A stretch of 64,000 nucleotides of DNA, taken from NCBI RefSeq assembly GCF_900156055.1, contig NZ_FTMQ01000004.1, positions 62,001-126,000 of the forward strand, written 5' to 3'. Origin of the DNA: Rhizobium sp. RU33A (lineage in GTDB: Bacteria; Pseudomonadota; Alphaproteobacteria; Rhizobiales; Rhizobiaceae). The position numbers and the translations under genes were made by a program. Positions 43,731-53,991 of this stretch are shown here, one piece after another (positions within the stretch are counted from its first letter, which is position 1; every line of letters begins with the position of its first letter). The notes below the pieces were generated by a model. It made no database searches, was not told where the DNA came from, and was given only the letters and a program-made list of their open reading frames with translations.

Positions 43731-45665
43731 ATGCCGAGACCAAGTGGATGGACATTGCCGAAATTTAGTCATGCGTTCCGGCTCGGGCTGTTACTGACCG
43801 TCGCGAGCCCCCTGTCCGTCGGCATAACCTCGCAAGCCTACGCTTTCGAGCTATTCGGAATCCGTCTTTTCGGCAGCGACGAAGCCGACCGCGACATCAT
43901 CGATCCCGTCGATTTCAGCATTGTCCTTGACACCGGCGACGCCGATCGCGCCTTGAAGAAATCTCTGGAACGCACATCGTTGCTGATTGCTGACGAAGAT
44001 CAGCCGGTGTCTGGCGATCTTGGCCTCGTCATCAAGGCCCGAGACGATCGCGATCGCCTCATTGCGACACTCTACGAAAACGCGCTCTATGGCGGCATCG
44101 TCACCGTGACGATCGACGGTCGCGACATCGACAGTCTGCCGCCGAACCCGGTCTTTGACCGCTCGCGCCCCGTGCCGGTCGCCATCTCCGTGCAGCCAGG
44201 TCCGACCTTTGAACTGGGCGAGGTCAGCCTCGAGGGTGATGCGGCGCGTCTCGACCCGGAAGAATTCGATCTTGCCCCGGGCGGCAATGCGGGCTCGCTG
44301 GTCATCCTGCGCGCGGCGGAACAGATGGCCGAGCGCCTCAAGGAACAAGGCAGGCCACTGACCAACGTGACCCGCCGTCAAGTCGTCGCCGACCACGAGA
44401 CCAATACCGTCGACGTGACGATCGCGGTCGAAGCGGGGCCCGTCGCGCCACTCGGCGCCGTCTCCGTCAAGGGCGCTCGGACAGTCGATTCGGAGTTCAT
44501 CGCCTACTACTCGCGGCTGAGGCCGGGCCAGACCTATTCGCCCGAGCAGTTGCGAAAGGCAGGCGAGAGACTGCGCACACTCGGCGTCTTCTCCTCGGTC
44601 ACCGTCAACGAAGCGGACGGACTGGACCCGAGCGGATCCCTGCCGATCGGCATCACCGTCTCCGAAGGCAAACACCGCTACTTCGGCGTCGGCGCGAGTT
44701 ACTCTTCGCTCGATGGCGGCGGCATCGAAGGCTATTGGGGCCACCGGAATCTGTTCGGCCAGGCGGAATCGCTCAGGGTCGAAGGCGCGGTGCGCGGGCT
44801 TGGAGAATTGAAGGACGTCAGCGACGTAACCTCGCTCGACTACACGGCCGGTATCACCTTCATCAAGCCGGGCGCCTTCGTCCCCTCGGGAACGCTCGAG
44901 GCCAGCATCAAGGGCAGCACGCTCGAAACAGACTACTATGACGCCGCAACGGTGACGGGCAAGGTATCCTATGCCTATGAACTGACCGATACCGACATCG
45001 TCAATGCCGGTATATCCTTGGCTTATGACAGCATCGACGACGCCTTCGGCGACGGTAATGAATACCTGACCTTCGGCGTACCGCTCGGCTACATCAGGGA
45101 CACGCGCGACAACCGGCTGAACGCCACCGAGGGCCATTACGGCACCATCTCGCTGACACCGAGCTACGATTTCTTCGGCCAGACCTTCTTCACCTCGCTC
45201 GAGGGCTCGATTTCAGCCTATCTCGGCTTCGGCGAGGAGGACCGCTTCGTGCTTGCGGGTCGCCTGAACGCAGGAACACTGGTAGGCGGTGGCGATCTCT
45301 CCGCCATCCCCGCGACCCGACGCTTCTTCGCCGGCGGTGGTGGTTCGGTGCGCGGTTATTCCTTCCAGGAAATCACGCCGCGGACGGCGTCTGACGAGGG
45401 CACCGGCGGCCGATCCTATGTGACGGCCAATCTCGAAGCCCGTATCGGTGTGACCGACACGATCGGCATCGTGCCCTTTTTCGACATTGGCACGGTCACC
45501 GACACCACAGTGCCCGATTTCTCGGACATCAAGATGGGCGCAGGGGTCGGTCTGCGCTACATGACTCCCTTCGGTCCTTTGCGGCTCGACGTAGCGGTTC
45601 CCCTGGACCCGAATGATGGCGGCAGCCGTTATGCAATCTATGCCGGCATCGGCCAGAGCTTCTGA
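43731..45665 (+). CDS. tamA: Translocation and assembly module outer-membrane protein TamA
   Basis: About 644 residues of the Omp85/BamA superfamily. An N-terminal signal peptide (cleavage near SQAYA-FEL) is followed by POTRA domains and a 16-strand-type barrel beginning near residue 300 (GASYSSLDGGGIEGYWGHRN) with the Omp85 L6 motif VRGYSFQE and the final strand YAIYAGIGQSF with terminal Phe. TamA inserts autotransporters and other proteins in the outer membrane with TamB. I start at the ATG at 43731. TamB follows 20 bases on. Confidence 0.9.
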   Translation: MPRPSGWTLPKFSHAFRLGLLLTVASPLSVGITSQAYAFELFGIRLFGSDEADRDIIDPVDFSIVLDTGDADRALKKSLERTSLLIADEDQPVSGDLGLVIKARDDRDRLIATLYENALYGGIVTVTIDGRDIDSLPPNPVFDRSRPVPVAISVQPGPTFELGEVSLEGDAARLDPEEFDLAPGGNAGSLVILRAAEQMAERLKEQGRPLTNVTRRQVVADHETNTVDVTIAVEAGPVAPLGAVSVKGARTVDSEFIAYYSRLRPGQTYSPEQLRKAGERLRTLGVFSSVTVNEADGLDPSGSLPIGITVSEGKHRYFGVGASYSSLDGGGIEGYWGHRNLFGQAESLRVEGAVRGLGELKDVSDVTSLDYTAGITFIKPGAFVPSGTLEASIKGSTLETDYYDAATVTGKVSYAYELTDTDIVNAGISLAYDSIDDAFGDGNEYLTFGVPLGYIRDTRDNRLNATEGHYGTISLTPSYDFFGQTFFTSLEGSISAYLGFGEEDRFVLAGRLNAGTLVGGGDLSAIPATRRFFAGGGGSVRGYSFQEITPRTASDEGTGGRSYVTANLEARIGVTDTIGIVPFFDIGTVTDTTVPDFSDIKMGAGVGLRYMTPFGPLRLDVAVPLDPNDGGSRYAIYAGIGQSF

Positions 45666-45685
45666 CCGGGCAAGACAGGACGATA

Positions 45686-48600
45686 GTGAACATGATCTGG
45701 TTGAAGCGCATCCTGACCTGGACGATTCGCCTGCTGGGCGGCCTGGTGGCAGCGCTGATCGCGCTCTTTGTGGTGGTCATTCTCGTCGGCGGCTTTTCGC
45801 GCACGGGCAGCCAGTTTCTCGCCGACCAGATTGCCAAGCTCATCTCGACCGACAATCAGCAGATCACTTTGACCGGCACCGGACCACTGCTCAGCAGCCA
45901 GTTTTCCGTCGATCAGATTACGGTGGCGGACAGTCGGGGCATCTACGCGACCATCGATGATCTTTCGCTCGACTGGACGCCACGCGATCTGATCCGCAAG
46001 CGCTTCACGGCCGAACGCATCACGGCACGACAGGTGACTGTCGAACGCGCACCGCTTCCCTCCGAAGAACCGCAGACGGACGAGCCGTTCTCCTTGCCGG
46101 TTGAGATCGATGTCGCCTCGATCGACCTCCCGTCGATTGAAATCGGGGCGGCCATCGCAGAGCGCGATCTAGACCTTTCGGCACAGGGGTCACTGACGAT
46201 CGTTGGCGAGACCATCGCAAGCCGACTGACCGCAACACGGCTCGATGATCCCGGCAACAATGCCGTGGTCGACCTGCTCTATGCGCCGAACGACAACCAG
46301 TTGCGCATCAACCTGGACTACCAAGAGCCGCCGGCAGGTCTTCTCGGCGAGACCTTGCAATTGCCCGGTCTTCCGGCCCTGGCGATCAAGGTGAACGGCG
46401 ACGGCCGGCTCGATGACTGGGCAGGCGAAGTCATGGCGTCGCTCAACGGCGAACGCACGATTACCGTCGATGTCACCCACAAACTTACCCAAGACGGAAT
46501 GCGAACGCTGACAGCAAATGGCGGCGGCCTCTTTGCCGGGCTCGTTCCACCGGAACTGCGTGATGTCATGGTCGGGGAAACGTCGATCGATGTCGCGGCC
46601 CGACTGGGTGCAGACGGATCGGTTGCCATCGAACGGGGCCGGTTTGCCACCGCTACGGCCGAAGTCGAGGCCGCCGGTCTTTACGATCCGAACGGTCAAA
46701 ACGATCTCAGGCTGGCGGCCCGTGCAACCGGTGAGCCGGTCGGCATCACCTCGCAGTCGCCCGATTTCACCGGCGGCGTAAGGCTTCGGAGCCTCGATCT
46801 TGCCGTCACCGGACAGGCACCGGCCGCAAGCCTGTCGCTGCGCGCCGATCTGGCAGAAATCACCGTTCCCCAGGGCAGCTTCTCGGATCTGACGCTCTCC
46901 GCCGACAGTGACAGCTTCGACCTGGCAAACCGCTCGGGACCGATTAACCTTCAGACATCGATCCAGGGAACAGACATCCGCGACGAGTCCATCCGCCCCT
47001 ATATCCGGGGTCCGCTGACACTGACAGCGCCGCTGACCGTGACGTCGGAAACGATCGCCTTTGAGCAGTTGGTCTTCGACAGCAACGGCCTCGACCTGCA
47101 AGGCTCCGGCCAGTATACGCTCGCCGACAACGGATTTTCCGGGCGTCTCGCCGTTCGGGCCGAACCCGACATGCTGCCTCCCGCACTTTCGAGCCGGCTC
47201 AACGGTCCCGTCGACCTGTCGGCCCGGGTCGATTTCGTCGCTCCGAGCGCGGTGGCACTGCGGGAGATCGTCCTGACCAGCGACATCGCCCAGGCGGAAG
47301 GTTCTCTTTCACTCGACCAGGACGGCATGATCGCCAGCGACCTGACCGGCCAGCTTCGAGACATCGGGCTTTTCGTCGAACGACTTGAAGCGCCTGCCTC
47401 CTTCAACCTGTCGGCCTCCGGCCCACTCGATGCGATCGAGGCGTCCGTCACCCTCGCGGTCGAAGAGGGTCAAGCCGCCGGTTATCGCATCGACGATCTG
47501 ACGCTCCAACTCGACGGCGTTGCAAACCGCCAGGCGCCTTCCGCTAATCTGACGGCACGCGGCCAGATCGATGGGAAACCGGTCGATGCGAAGGCCCAAG
47601 TCGTCAGTGCCGATGGTGTGACGCGGGTTGCTGCACTCGATCTTGCCATTGGTCCGAACCGGCTGACGGGTGCCCTCGATCTTGGACCGGACATGCTGCC
47701 GAGCGGCGACATTGCATTCGACTTCCCGGATCTGAGCCTGCTTGCCGCGCTTGCCGGTCAGACCGTCGCGGGCGATCTCAAGGGAGAAGTGACGCTCGCC
47801 TCTCGCGAGGGCCGGCTCGCGGCTGACGTTCAGGCCTCCGGCACGGCAATCCGGCAAGGTGCCCTGACGATTGCAGAGCCGACCATCGATCTTGTACTGT
47901 CTGACGTGATGGCCCTCGCCGCCGAGGGCACAGTACGCGCCGCGAGTATAGCATCCGGCTCCAACCGCCTGGATACGGTGACACTAGCCTTCACGCGATC
48001 GGGCACCGACACGGATTTCGACGTCACCGGACGGTATGACAATGCTCCTGTGCGCCTCCGCGGCGCATTGAACCAGGGAGATGCTGGCCTCGCTGTCGCG
48101 ATCGAAGAATTGAGCGCCGCGCCGCGTGGCATTGCGCTCGCTTTGGCATCCCCCACCTCTATTCGCCTGACTGACGGGCAGGTCTCGATCGCCGAGACCG
48201 TCATTTCCGCAGGGTCAGGCCGGATTGCCCTGTCTGGAACAGTGGGTGATAGGCTTGATCTCGCAGCCGACATCACCGCCCTTCCCGCCTCGCTCGCAGC
48301 CGCGCTGGCACCCGACATCGCTCCGGAAGGCACGATCTCCGGCACGGTCACGGTGCGCGGGACGCCTGCCGCACCGATTGCGGATTATCGCCTCGACTGG
48401 CAGAACGCGGCGATCGCCCAGACGCGGGGCGCTGGGGTGCCTCCGCTCGGCATCACGGCAAACGGCCGGTTCGAAAACCAGAACCTGACCCTGGACAGCC
48501 GCATCAATGGCGGCGGCATCGGCCTGACCGCAGGCGGCACGGTTTTGTTGCAGAACGGTCCTGGCCTAGACATCCGTGTCCAGGGCGATGTCCCCCTGTC

Positions 48601-49849
48601 CGCCGCCAACGGCCAGCTGGCCGCCCAGGGCTTCGTCGCCGAGGGCAATGCCAGCGTCAGCCTGACGATCGGGGGAACCGGCGCACAGCCGAACATCACC
48701 GGTACCGTGTCCACCAGCGGCGCCCGTATCGTCGACGTGAGACGCAACCTCGCGATCGAACAGATTGCAACGACGGTCAACCTCACCGGCACGCGCGCCG
48801 AAATCGGCAGCCTCACCGGAAACCTCGCGACCGGCGGACGGATATCGGCAAGCGGATTCATCGACATCGCAAACCCGGGGCTGCCCGCGGAGCTGACGAT
48901 CAACCTGGACCAGGCCGTCTATGTCGATGGCAATACGGTGACCAGCACGGCGGACGGGCGGCTGACGCTCACCGGGCAATTGCTGAACGGCCCGACACTG
49001 GCCGGCGCGATCAACCTTTCACGCACGTCGATCACCCTCTCCGAGAGCCGCCCTGCCAGCCTCGAGGCGTTGGATATCGAACACCGCCATGCACCGCCGG
49101 CAATCTTGCGGCAGCAACCCGATCAAACGCCGGCGGAGGGCCGCTCTGCAAGCGCCCCCATCGCACTCGACCTCACCATTTCCTCGCCGTCCCAGACGTT
49201 CATCCGGGGTCGTGGTATCGACGCGGAACTCGGCGGAACGATCAACCTGACCGGCAGCGCTGCTGCCCCGGTCGTCTCAGGCGCGTTCGAACTCAGGCGC
49301 GGTCGCATGCAGATCCTGACCAAGCGGCTGGACATCACCCGCGCTACGATCACCTTTGGCGGCGATCTCGTCCCGCTGCTCGATCTGGAAGCAACAACCA
49401 CCTCCGGCAACGCCACCATCGTCATCCTGCTGACAGGGCTCGCCAGCAATCCGCAGGTGACCTTCAGCTCGACCCCTGCTCTGCCCCAGGACGAAATTCT
49501 CGCCCAGTTGATCTTCGGCCAGTCCCTGTCGCGCCTGTCGCCGCTGCAGATCGCCCAGCTCGCCGATGCGGCTGCGCAGTTGGCCGGCGGACAGGGCACC
49601 TCGCTCTTCCAGTCACTGCGCAACACGCTCGGCATCGATGATCTCGACATCTCGACCGATGAGACCGGGGGCACCAGCATCAGTGCCGGCAAGTATCTGA
49701 ACGACCGGACCTATATCGAGCTGGAACAGGGCGGCACCGGCGGCGCCAAGGCGACGATCAACCTGGATATCGGCCGGGGATTGAAGCTGAAGGGGGAAGC
49801 CGGAGGATCCGGAGCCGGCGGCGGCATCTTCTACGAGAAGGAATACTGA
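45686..49849 (+). CDS. tamB: Translocation and assembly module protein TamB (AsmA-like)
   Basis: 1387 residues with one N-terminal anchor (about residues 10-35), a long repetitive beta-helical/AsmA-like body, and the conserved DUF490 C-terminal domain ending in YIELEQGGTGGAKATINLDI and IFYEKEY, typical of TamB. The protein spans the periplasm and is thought to bridge inner membrane and TamA, possibly also moving phospholipid. The GTG at 45686 or the ATG at 45692 may start it. Operon with tamA. Confidence 0.92.
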   Translation: MNMIWLKRILTWTIRLLGGLVAALIALFVVVILVGGFSRTGSQFLADQIAKLISTDNQQITLTGTGPLLSSQFSVDQITVADSRGIYATIDDLSLDWTPRDLIRKRFTAERITARQVTVERAPLPSEEPQTDEPFSLPVEIDVASIDLPSIEIGAAIAERDLDLSAQGSLTIVGETIASRLTATRLDDPGNNAVVDLLYAPNDNQLRINLDYQEPPAGLLGETLQLPGLPALAIKVNGDGRLDDWAGEVMASLNGERTITVDVTHKLTQDGMRTLTANGGGLFAGLVPPELRDVMVGETSIDVAARLGADGSVAIERGRFATATAEVEAAGLYDPNGQNDLRLAARATGEPVGITSQSPDFTGGVRLRSLDLAVTGQAPAASLSLRADLAEITVPQGSFSDLTLSADSDSFDLANRSGPINLQTSIQGTDIRDESIRPYIRGPLTLTAPLTVTSETIAFEQLVFDSNGLDLQGSGQYTLADNGFSGRLAVRAEPDMLPPALSSRLNGPVDLSARVDFVAPSAVALREIVLTSDIAQAEGSLSLDQDGMIASDLTGQLRDIGLFVERLEAPASFNLSASGPLDAIEASVTLAVEEGQAAGYRIDDLTLQLDGVANRQAPSANLTARGQIDGKPVDAKAQVVSADGVTRVAALDLAIGPNRLTGALDLGPDMLPSGDIAFDFPDLSLLAALAGQTVAGDLKGEVTLASREGRLAADVQASGTAIRQGALTIAEPTIDLVLSDVMALAAEGTVRAASIASGSNRLDTVTLAFTRSGTDTDFDVTGRYDNAPVRLRGALNQGDAGLAVAIEELSAAPRGIALALASPTSIRLTDGQVSIAETVISAGSGRIALSGTVGDRLDLAADITALPASLAAALAPDIAPEGTISGTVTVRGTPAAPIADYRLDWQNAAIAQTRGAGVPPLGITANGRFENQNLTLDSRINGGGIGLTAGGTVLLQNGPGLDIRVQGDVPLSAANGQLAAQGFVAEGNASVSLTIGGTGAQPNITGTVSTSGARIVDVRRNLAIEQIATTVNLTGTRAEIGSLTGNLATGGRISASGFIDIANPGLPAELTINLDQAVYVDGNTVTSTADGRLTLTGQLLNGPTLAGAINLSRTSITLSESRPASLEALDIEHRHAPPAILRQQPDQTPAEGRSASAPIALDLTISSPSQTFIRGRGIDAELGGTINLTGSAAAPVVSGAFELRRGRMQILTKRLDITRATITFGGDLVPLLDLEATTTSGNATIVILLTGLASNPQVTFSSTPALPQDEILAQLIFGQSLSRLSPLQIAQLADAAAQLAGGQGTSLFQSLRNTLGIDDLDISTDETGGTSISAGKYLNDRTYIELEQGGTGGAKATINLDIGRGLKLKGEAGGSGAGGGIFYEKEY

Positions 49850-49870
49850 GCCGGTCGCCAGTCGAAACGA

Positions 49871-50296
49871 TCAGGCGACCTTGCTGGTCTTGAGGAGAAT
49901 GTTGGTTTCGGTGAAGTTGATCCCCTCGATCAGCCGGATCCGTCGCAGTGTCTCATCGAAGCTCGCAAGATCCCGCTCCTCCAGCTCGGCAATGAAGTCC
50001 CACTTGCCGTTCGTGCTATGCAGGGAACGCACCTGGGGCATGCCGCGCAGCTGATGGGCCACCCGGTCGTGAAACTTCCCGACAACCTCGATCATGATGA
50101 TCGCCCTGACACCGCTGGGCTGAATCTCGCTGCCGGTCAGGATAGTGAAGGCCGCAATCGTGCCGTTCGCCACCAGCCGGTCGATACGGGCCGAAATCGT
50201 CGCGCGCGAAGCCCCGGTCATCGCCGCAAGCGAGGCGACTGGCAGGCGGGCGTTCTGGCGTAGAGCGCCGAGGATGGTGCGATCGAGGTCGTCCAT
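49871..50296 (-). CDS. Lrp/AsnC family transcriptional regulator
   Basis: 141 residues. N-terminal winged HTH (LDRTILGALRQNARLPVASL and ASRATISARIDRLVANG) and a C-terminal RAM domain with the ligand-binding loop (ERDLASFDETLRRIRLIEGI). These respond to amino acids. It diverges from arginase across 124 bases, so it probably controls arginase in response to arginine or a related amino acid; an analogous pairing is known in Agrobacterium. Effector not provable here. Confidence 0.87.
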   Translation of the reverse strand: MDDLDRTILGALRQNARLPVASLAAMTGASRATISARIDRLVANGTIAAFTILTGSEIQPSGVRAIIMIEVVGKFHDRVAHQLRGMPQVRSLHSTNGKWDFIAELEERDLASFDETLRRIRLIEGINFTETNILLKTSKVA

Positions 50297-50420
50297 TTTT
50301 TACAAACTGTCACATGATGGTTGCGATCTGCGCAAACTATAGCGCTTTGTGACGAAGTTCCACCTTTTTGAGAACGTCGCTTTGCCCGATCATGCGGGTC
50401 AAAAAAGAGAAGGACGAGAC

Positions 50421-51356
50421 ATGGCCATGCAACAGAAGACTGTCGCCCTCATCGGGGTACCGCTCGAGGAAGGATCGGGCCGCGGCGGCTGTGCCATGGG
50501 GCCGGCAGCCTATCGCATTGCCGGGATCGGTCCGGCCATGCGTGACCTCGGCTATACCGTCGAGGATCGCGGCGATCTTCGGCCGGAGCCCGCATCGGAT
50601 CTGGCGGACATGCCACGCGCCAAGAACCTGCCTGTTGTTGGAGCCTTCACCCGTGCGATCGAGGCTGCCACCTACGAGGCGGCGGCAGGCGGTGCCGTCC
50701 CGATCCTGCTCGGCGGCGATCACAGCCTCTCCATGGGCAGCGTTTCCGGCATGGCACGTTATGCAAGTGAGGTGGGCCGACCGCTCTACGTGCTCTGGCT
50801 GGATGCCCATTCGGACTTCAATGCGCCTGAGACCTCTCCGTCAGGCAATATCCATGGCATGCCCGTCGCGTTCTTCTGCGGCAAGGCTGAATTTGCCCCG
50901 ATCCTTCCCAAAGAACGGCCTTTCGTCGATCCACGCCATGTCTATCAAGTTGGCATTCGTTCGGTCGACGAGGAGGAACGTCGACTGATCTCGGAGAATG
51001 CCGTCAATGTTTATGACATGCGCGCCATTGATGAAGAGGGGATGGGCAGCATCGTCAAACACATCCTGGCTGATGTCCGCGAGGCCAACGCGCTGCTGCA
51101 TGTCAGCCTTGATGTCGACTTCCTCGATCCCGAGGTTGCACCCGGCGTCGGCACCACGGTTCCGGGCGGTGCGACCTTCCGCGAGGCGCATCTGATCATG
51201 GAGCTTCTGCACGACAGCGGGCTTGTCTCCTCCCTCGACCTCGTTGAACTCAACCCGTTTCTCGATGACCGAGGCCGCAGCGCCCGCGTCATGGTAGAAC
51301 TGGCTGCGAGCCTCTTCGGCCGGCGGATCCTGGATCGTCCGACCAGGGGTGGCTAA
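50421..51356 (+). CDS. Arginase
   Basis: 311 residues of the ureohydrolase family. Manganese-binding motifs GGDHSLSMGS (near residue 99), WLDAHSDFNAPET (near 122) and SLDVDFLDPEVAPGVGT (near 232) are intact, and the ESGSGRGGCAMGPAAY-type N-terminus is that of arginase rather than agmatinase. It splits arginine to ornithine and urea. It diverges from an Lrp-type regulator. Confidence 0.92.
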   Translation: MAMQQKTVALIGVPLEEGSGRGGCAMGPAAYRIAGIGPAMRDLGYTVEDRGDLRPEPASDLADMPRAKNLPVVGAFTRAIEAATYEAAAGGAVPILLGGDHSLSMGSVSGMARYASEVGRPLYVLWLDAHSDFNAPETSPSGNIHGMPVAFFCGKAEFAPILPKERPFVDPRHVYQVGIRSVDEEERRLISENAVNVYDMRAIDEEGMGSIVKHILADVREANALLHVSLDVDFLDPEVAPGVGTTVPGGATFREAHLIMELLHDSGLVSSLDLVELNPFLDDRGRSARVMVELAASLFGRRILDRPTRGG

Positions 51357-51367
51357 AATGATACCTG

Positions 51368-51381
51368 TATATCTAGATATA
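51368..51381. repeat. Perfect 14-base AT-rich palindrome after arginase
   Basis: TATATCTAGATATA, followed by seven A. It lies 12 bases after the arginase stop and within the AT-rich 217-base gap before the chemoreceptor. It might be an operator for the chemoreceptor or simply a weak terminator reading the other way. Confidence 0.4.
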
Positions 51382-51573
51382 AAAAAATGAGCGAAATTTA
51401 ACGCATAAATTGTAATTCGTCGGATTTCACCCCCTGAAAAATGTGGGAAATGACTGAATTTCGTTCATCGGTATATGCTCAGGTTGTCGAGCATTGACCA
51501 TTGTTTAAGCCGACAAGACTAATATTGGCTCTGGAGCACCGGTTGCGGTGCAAGCTCATTCTGGAGGGCCAAT

Positions 51574-53358
51574 ATGGCGCTGATTGCATTTCCCGGACTG
51601 GAGTCGAAGGCGGTGCTGGATGCACTCGGTCGCTCGCAGGCCGTCATCGAGTTCAAACTGGACGGCACCATCATAACCGCAAACGAGAATTTCTGTCGTG
51701 CGCTCGGCTATGGCCTGGAAGAGATAAAGGGCAAGCATCACCGCATCTTCTGTGATCCCGCCTATACCGCGACCGCTGACTACCGAGGTTTCTGGAGCAT
51801 GCTCAATCGCGGCCAGTTCGAGAGCCGCGAATACAAACGCATCCGCAAAGACGGGAGCGAGGTTTGGATCCAGGCTTCTTACAACCCGATCTTTAAGAAC
51901 GGCAAGCTCTGGAAAATCGTCAAGTTTGCGACCGACATCACGGCCGCGAAGCTGAGGGCGGCGGAAGACGCGGGCAAGCTTGAGGCGATCTCCCGCGTCC
52001 AGGCGACAATCGAATTCACGCCGACAGGCGAGATCCTGACGGCCAATGAGAACTTCCTCTCGACTCTCGGCTATTCGCTGGGTGAAATCGCCGGGAAGCA
52101 TCATTCCATGTTCTGCGAGGCGGACTATACGCGCTCGGAGGCCTATCGCGACTTTTGGAAGACGCTCGCCGCGGGGAAATTCGTCTCTGAAGAGTTCAAG
52201 CGCGTCGGCAAGGGCGGTAAGGTGGTCTGGATCCAGGCATCCTACAACCCGATTTTCGATGCCAGTGGACGGGTGTTCAAGGTCGTCAAATACGCGACCG
52301 ATATCACCGGACGCGTCAACGCCGTCGACGAGATCGCCAAGGGTTTGACGGCGCTTGCCCATGGTGACCTGACGGCGACGATCGACAAGCCCTTCATCCC
52401 GTCGCTCGAACAGATTCGCACCGACTTCAACGCCGCCATGGCACGCGTTGCAGCCGCGATGCAGAACGTCAGCTGCAACACCGACGCGATCGCGTCCGGA
52501 TCGTCGCAGATCCGCGAAGCCTCCGACAGTCTTTCCAAGCGAACCGAGCAGCAGGCTGCAGCGGTGGAGGAAACGGCAGCGGCCCTGGAGCAGATTACCC
52601 AGACCGTAGCCGACAGCTCCAAGCGCGCCAGCGAAGCCGGCAAGCTCGTTGCCCGCACCAAGGAGGGCGCCGAAAGGTCGGGGCTCGTGGTCAGGAACGC
52701 CATCGAGGCGATGAGCCAGATCGAAAACTCGTCCAAGCAGATCTCCAACATTCTCGGCGTGATCGACGACATCGCCTTCCAGACGAACCTCCTGGCCCTG
52801 AATGCCGGCGTGGAGGCCGCCCGCGCAGGGGAAGCCGGCAAGGGCTTTGCTGTCGTTGCCCAAGAAGTGCGGGAACTGGCGCAGCGTTCGGCAACCGCCG
52901 CCAAGGAAATCAAGACGCTGATCAGCACCTCCACGGATCAGGTAAAGACCGGTGTCCAGCTGGTCGGCGAGACAGGCAAGGCGCTCGAGCAGATCGTCAT
53001 CGAGGTCAAGGACATCAATATCAATGTCGCCGCGATCGTCGAAGCTTCGCGCGAACAGTCGACCGGCCTTTGCGAGATCAACAAGGCGGTCAACGCCATG
53101 GACCAGAACACCCAGCAGAATGCCGCCATGGTGGAAGAAGCGACTGCGGCGAGCCATAGCCTCGCAAAACAGGCCGCATCCCTGCGCGAACTCGTGTCAC
53201 AGTTTAGAATTGGGCAATACTCTTCGCATAAAGTCACGTCAGCGCGTCCAGATGCTTCACCTGTGGCATCACCGGCACGCAAACTCATGGCGAGTGTCGC
53301 TCGCGCCACAAGTGGCGCCGCTGCGGCCAAGGTACAGGAAGGTTGGGAAGATTTCTAA
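51574..53358 (+). CDS. Soluble methyl-accepting chemotaxis protein with two PAS domains
   Basis: 594 residues with no membrane helix. Two tandem PAS/PAC domains at about residues 15-130 and 135-250 (ANENFCRALGYGLEEIKGKH and ANENFLSTLGYSLGEIAGKH are near duplicates) are followed by a signalling coiled coil with the hairpin tip IDDIAFQTNLLALNAGVEAA. The last five residues are GWEDF, an acidic W-x-x-F type pentapeptide for tethering CheR. A cytoplasmic receptor, probably sensing energy or redox state. cheW overlaps its stop. Confidence 0.88.
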   Translation: MALIAFPGLESKAVLDALGRSQAVIEFKLDGTIITANENFCRALGYGLEEIKGKHHRIFCDPAYTATADYRGFWSMLNRGQFESREYKRIRKDGSEVWIQASYNPIFKNGKLWKIVKFATDITAAKLRAAEDAGKLEAISRVQATIEFTPTGEILTANENFLSTLGYSLGEIAGKHHSMFCEADYTRSEAYRDFWKTLAAGKFVSEEFKRVGKGGKVVWIQASYNPIFDASGRVFKVVKYATDITGRVNAVDEIAKGLTALAHGDLTATIDKPFIPSLEQIRTDFNAAMARVAAAMQNVSCNTDAIASGSSQIREASDSLSKRTEQQAAAVEETAAALEQITQTVADSSKRASEAGKLVARTKEGAERSGLVVRNAIEAMSQIENSSKQISNILGVIDDIAFQTNLLALNAGVEAARAGEAGKGFAVVAQEVRELAQRSATAAKEIKTLISTSTDQVKTGVQLVGETGKALEQIVIEVKDININVAAIVEASREQSTGLCEINKAVNAMDQNTQQNAAMVEEATAASHSLAKQAASLRELVSQFRIGQYSSHKVTSARPDASPVASPARKLMASVARATSGAAAAKVQEGWEDF

Positions 53359-53834
53359 TGGCAACTATCAGCTCCACCAGCTTCGGCAGTGAGACCCTCG
53401 AGATCATCGCCTTCCGGCTCCATGATCAGGAATTCTGCGTCAAGACGACCACTATCCGCGAAATCCGCGGCTGGGCGCCGTCCACGCCGATCCCGCATGC
53501 GCCGGCCGATGTCATCGGTGTCATGAACCTGCGCGGATCAGTTATTCCGATCATCGACCTTGCCTACAAGCTCGGCATGAAAAGCACGGTTGCCAACGAG
53601 CGTTCGGCCATCGTCGTGGCCGAAGTCCACAACATGGTCATCGGCATGCTGGTCGATCGCGTATCGGACATCCTGACCATCCCGTCGAGCCAGGTTCAGC
53701 CGGTTCCGGAAGTCTCCGCTTCCTTCGACAAGACCTTCTCTGAAGGCATCATCGCCAATGAAAACGGCATGATCTGCTTCCTGAACCTCGCCAAGATGTT
53801 CAAGGGCAGCGATCTGGAAGACCTGGCCGCCTGA
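53358..53834 (+). CDS. cheW: Chemotaxis coupling protein CheW
   Basis: 158 residues, CheW SH3-like fold: EIIAFRLHDQEFCVKTTTIRE, VIGVMNLRGSVIPIIDL and MLVDRVSDILTI. It links receptors to CheA. The ATG overlaps the receptor's stop codon (TAATG), so the two are made together; a full che operon is not in this window. CheW paired with a soluble receptor suggests either an accessory array or a dedicated linkage. Confidence 0.92.
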   Translation: MATISSTSFGSETLEIIAFRLHDQEFCVKTTTIREIRGWAPSTPIPHAPADVIGVMNLRGSVIPIIDLAYKLGMKSTVANERSAIVVAEVHNMVIGMLVDRVSDILTIPSSQVQPVPEVSASFDKTFSEGIIANENGMICFLNLAKMFKGSDLEDLAA

Positions 53835-53856
53835 TTACTAGGACAGCTTAAATTCA

Positions 53857-53891
53857 TTAAAGGGCAGTGCGGAAACGTGCTGTCCTTTTTG
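53857..53891 (+). terminator. Probable terminator of the receptor-cheW operon
   Basis: AAAGGGCAG pairs (with one G.T) to CTGTCCTTT and the loop ends in TTTTTG, 30 bases after the cheW stop. Confidence 0.65.
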
Positions 53892-53991
53892 CTGTGCGGG
53901 TGACCGTTGATATTGGGCCCCTCCTCGCTTAGGCGTTGGGCACAGGCAGATCCGGCAAGGGATCGCATCGATTGCACGAAGGAATGAGCGC

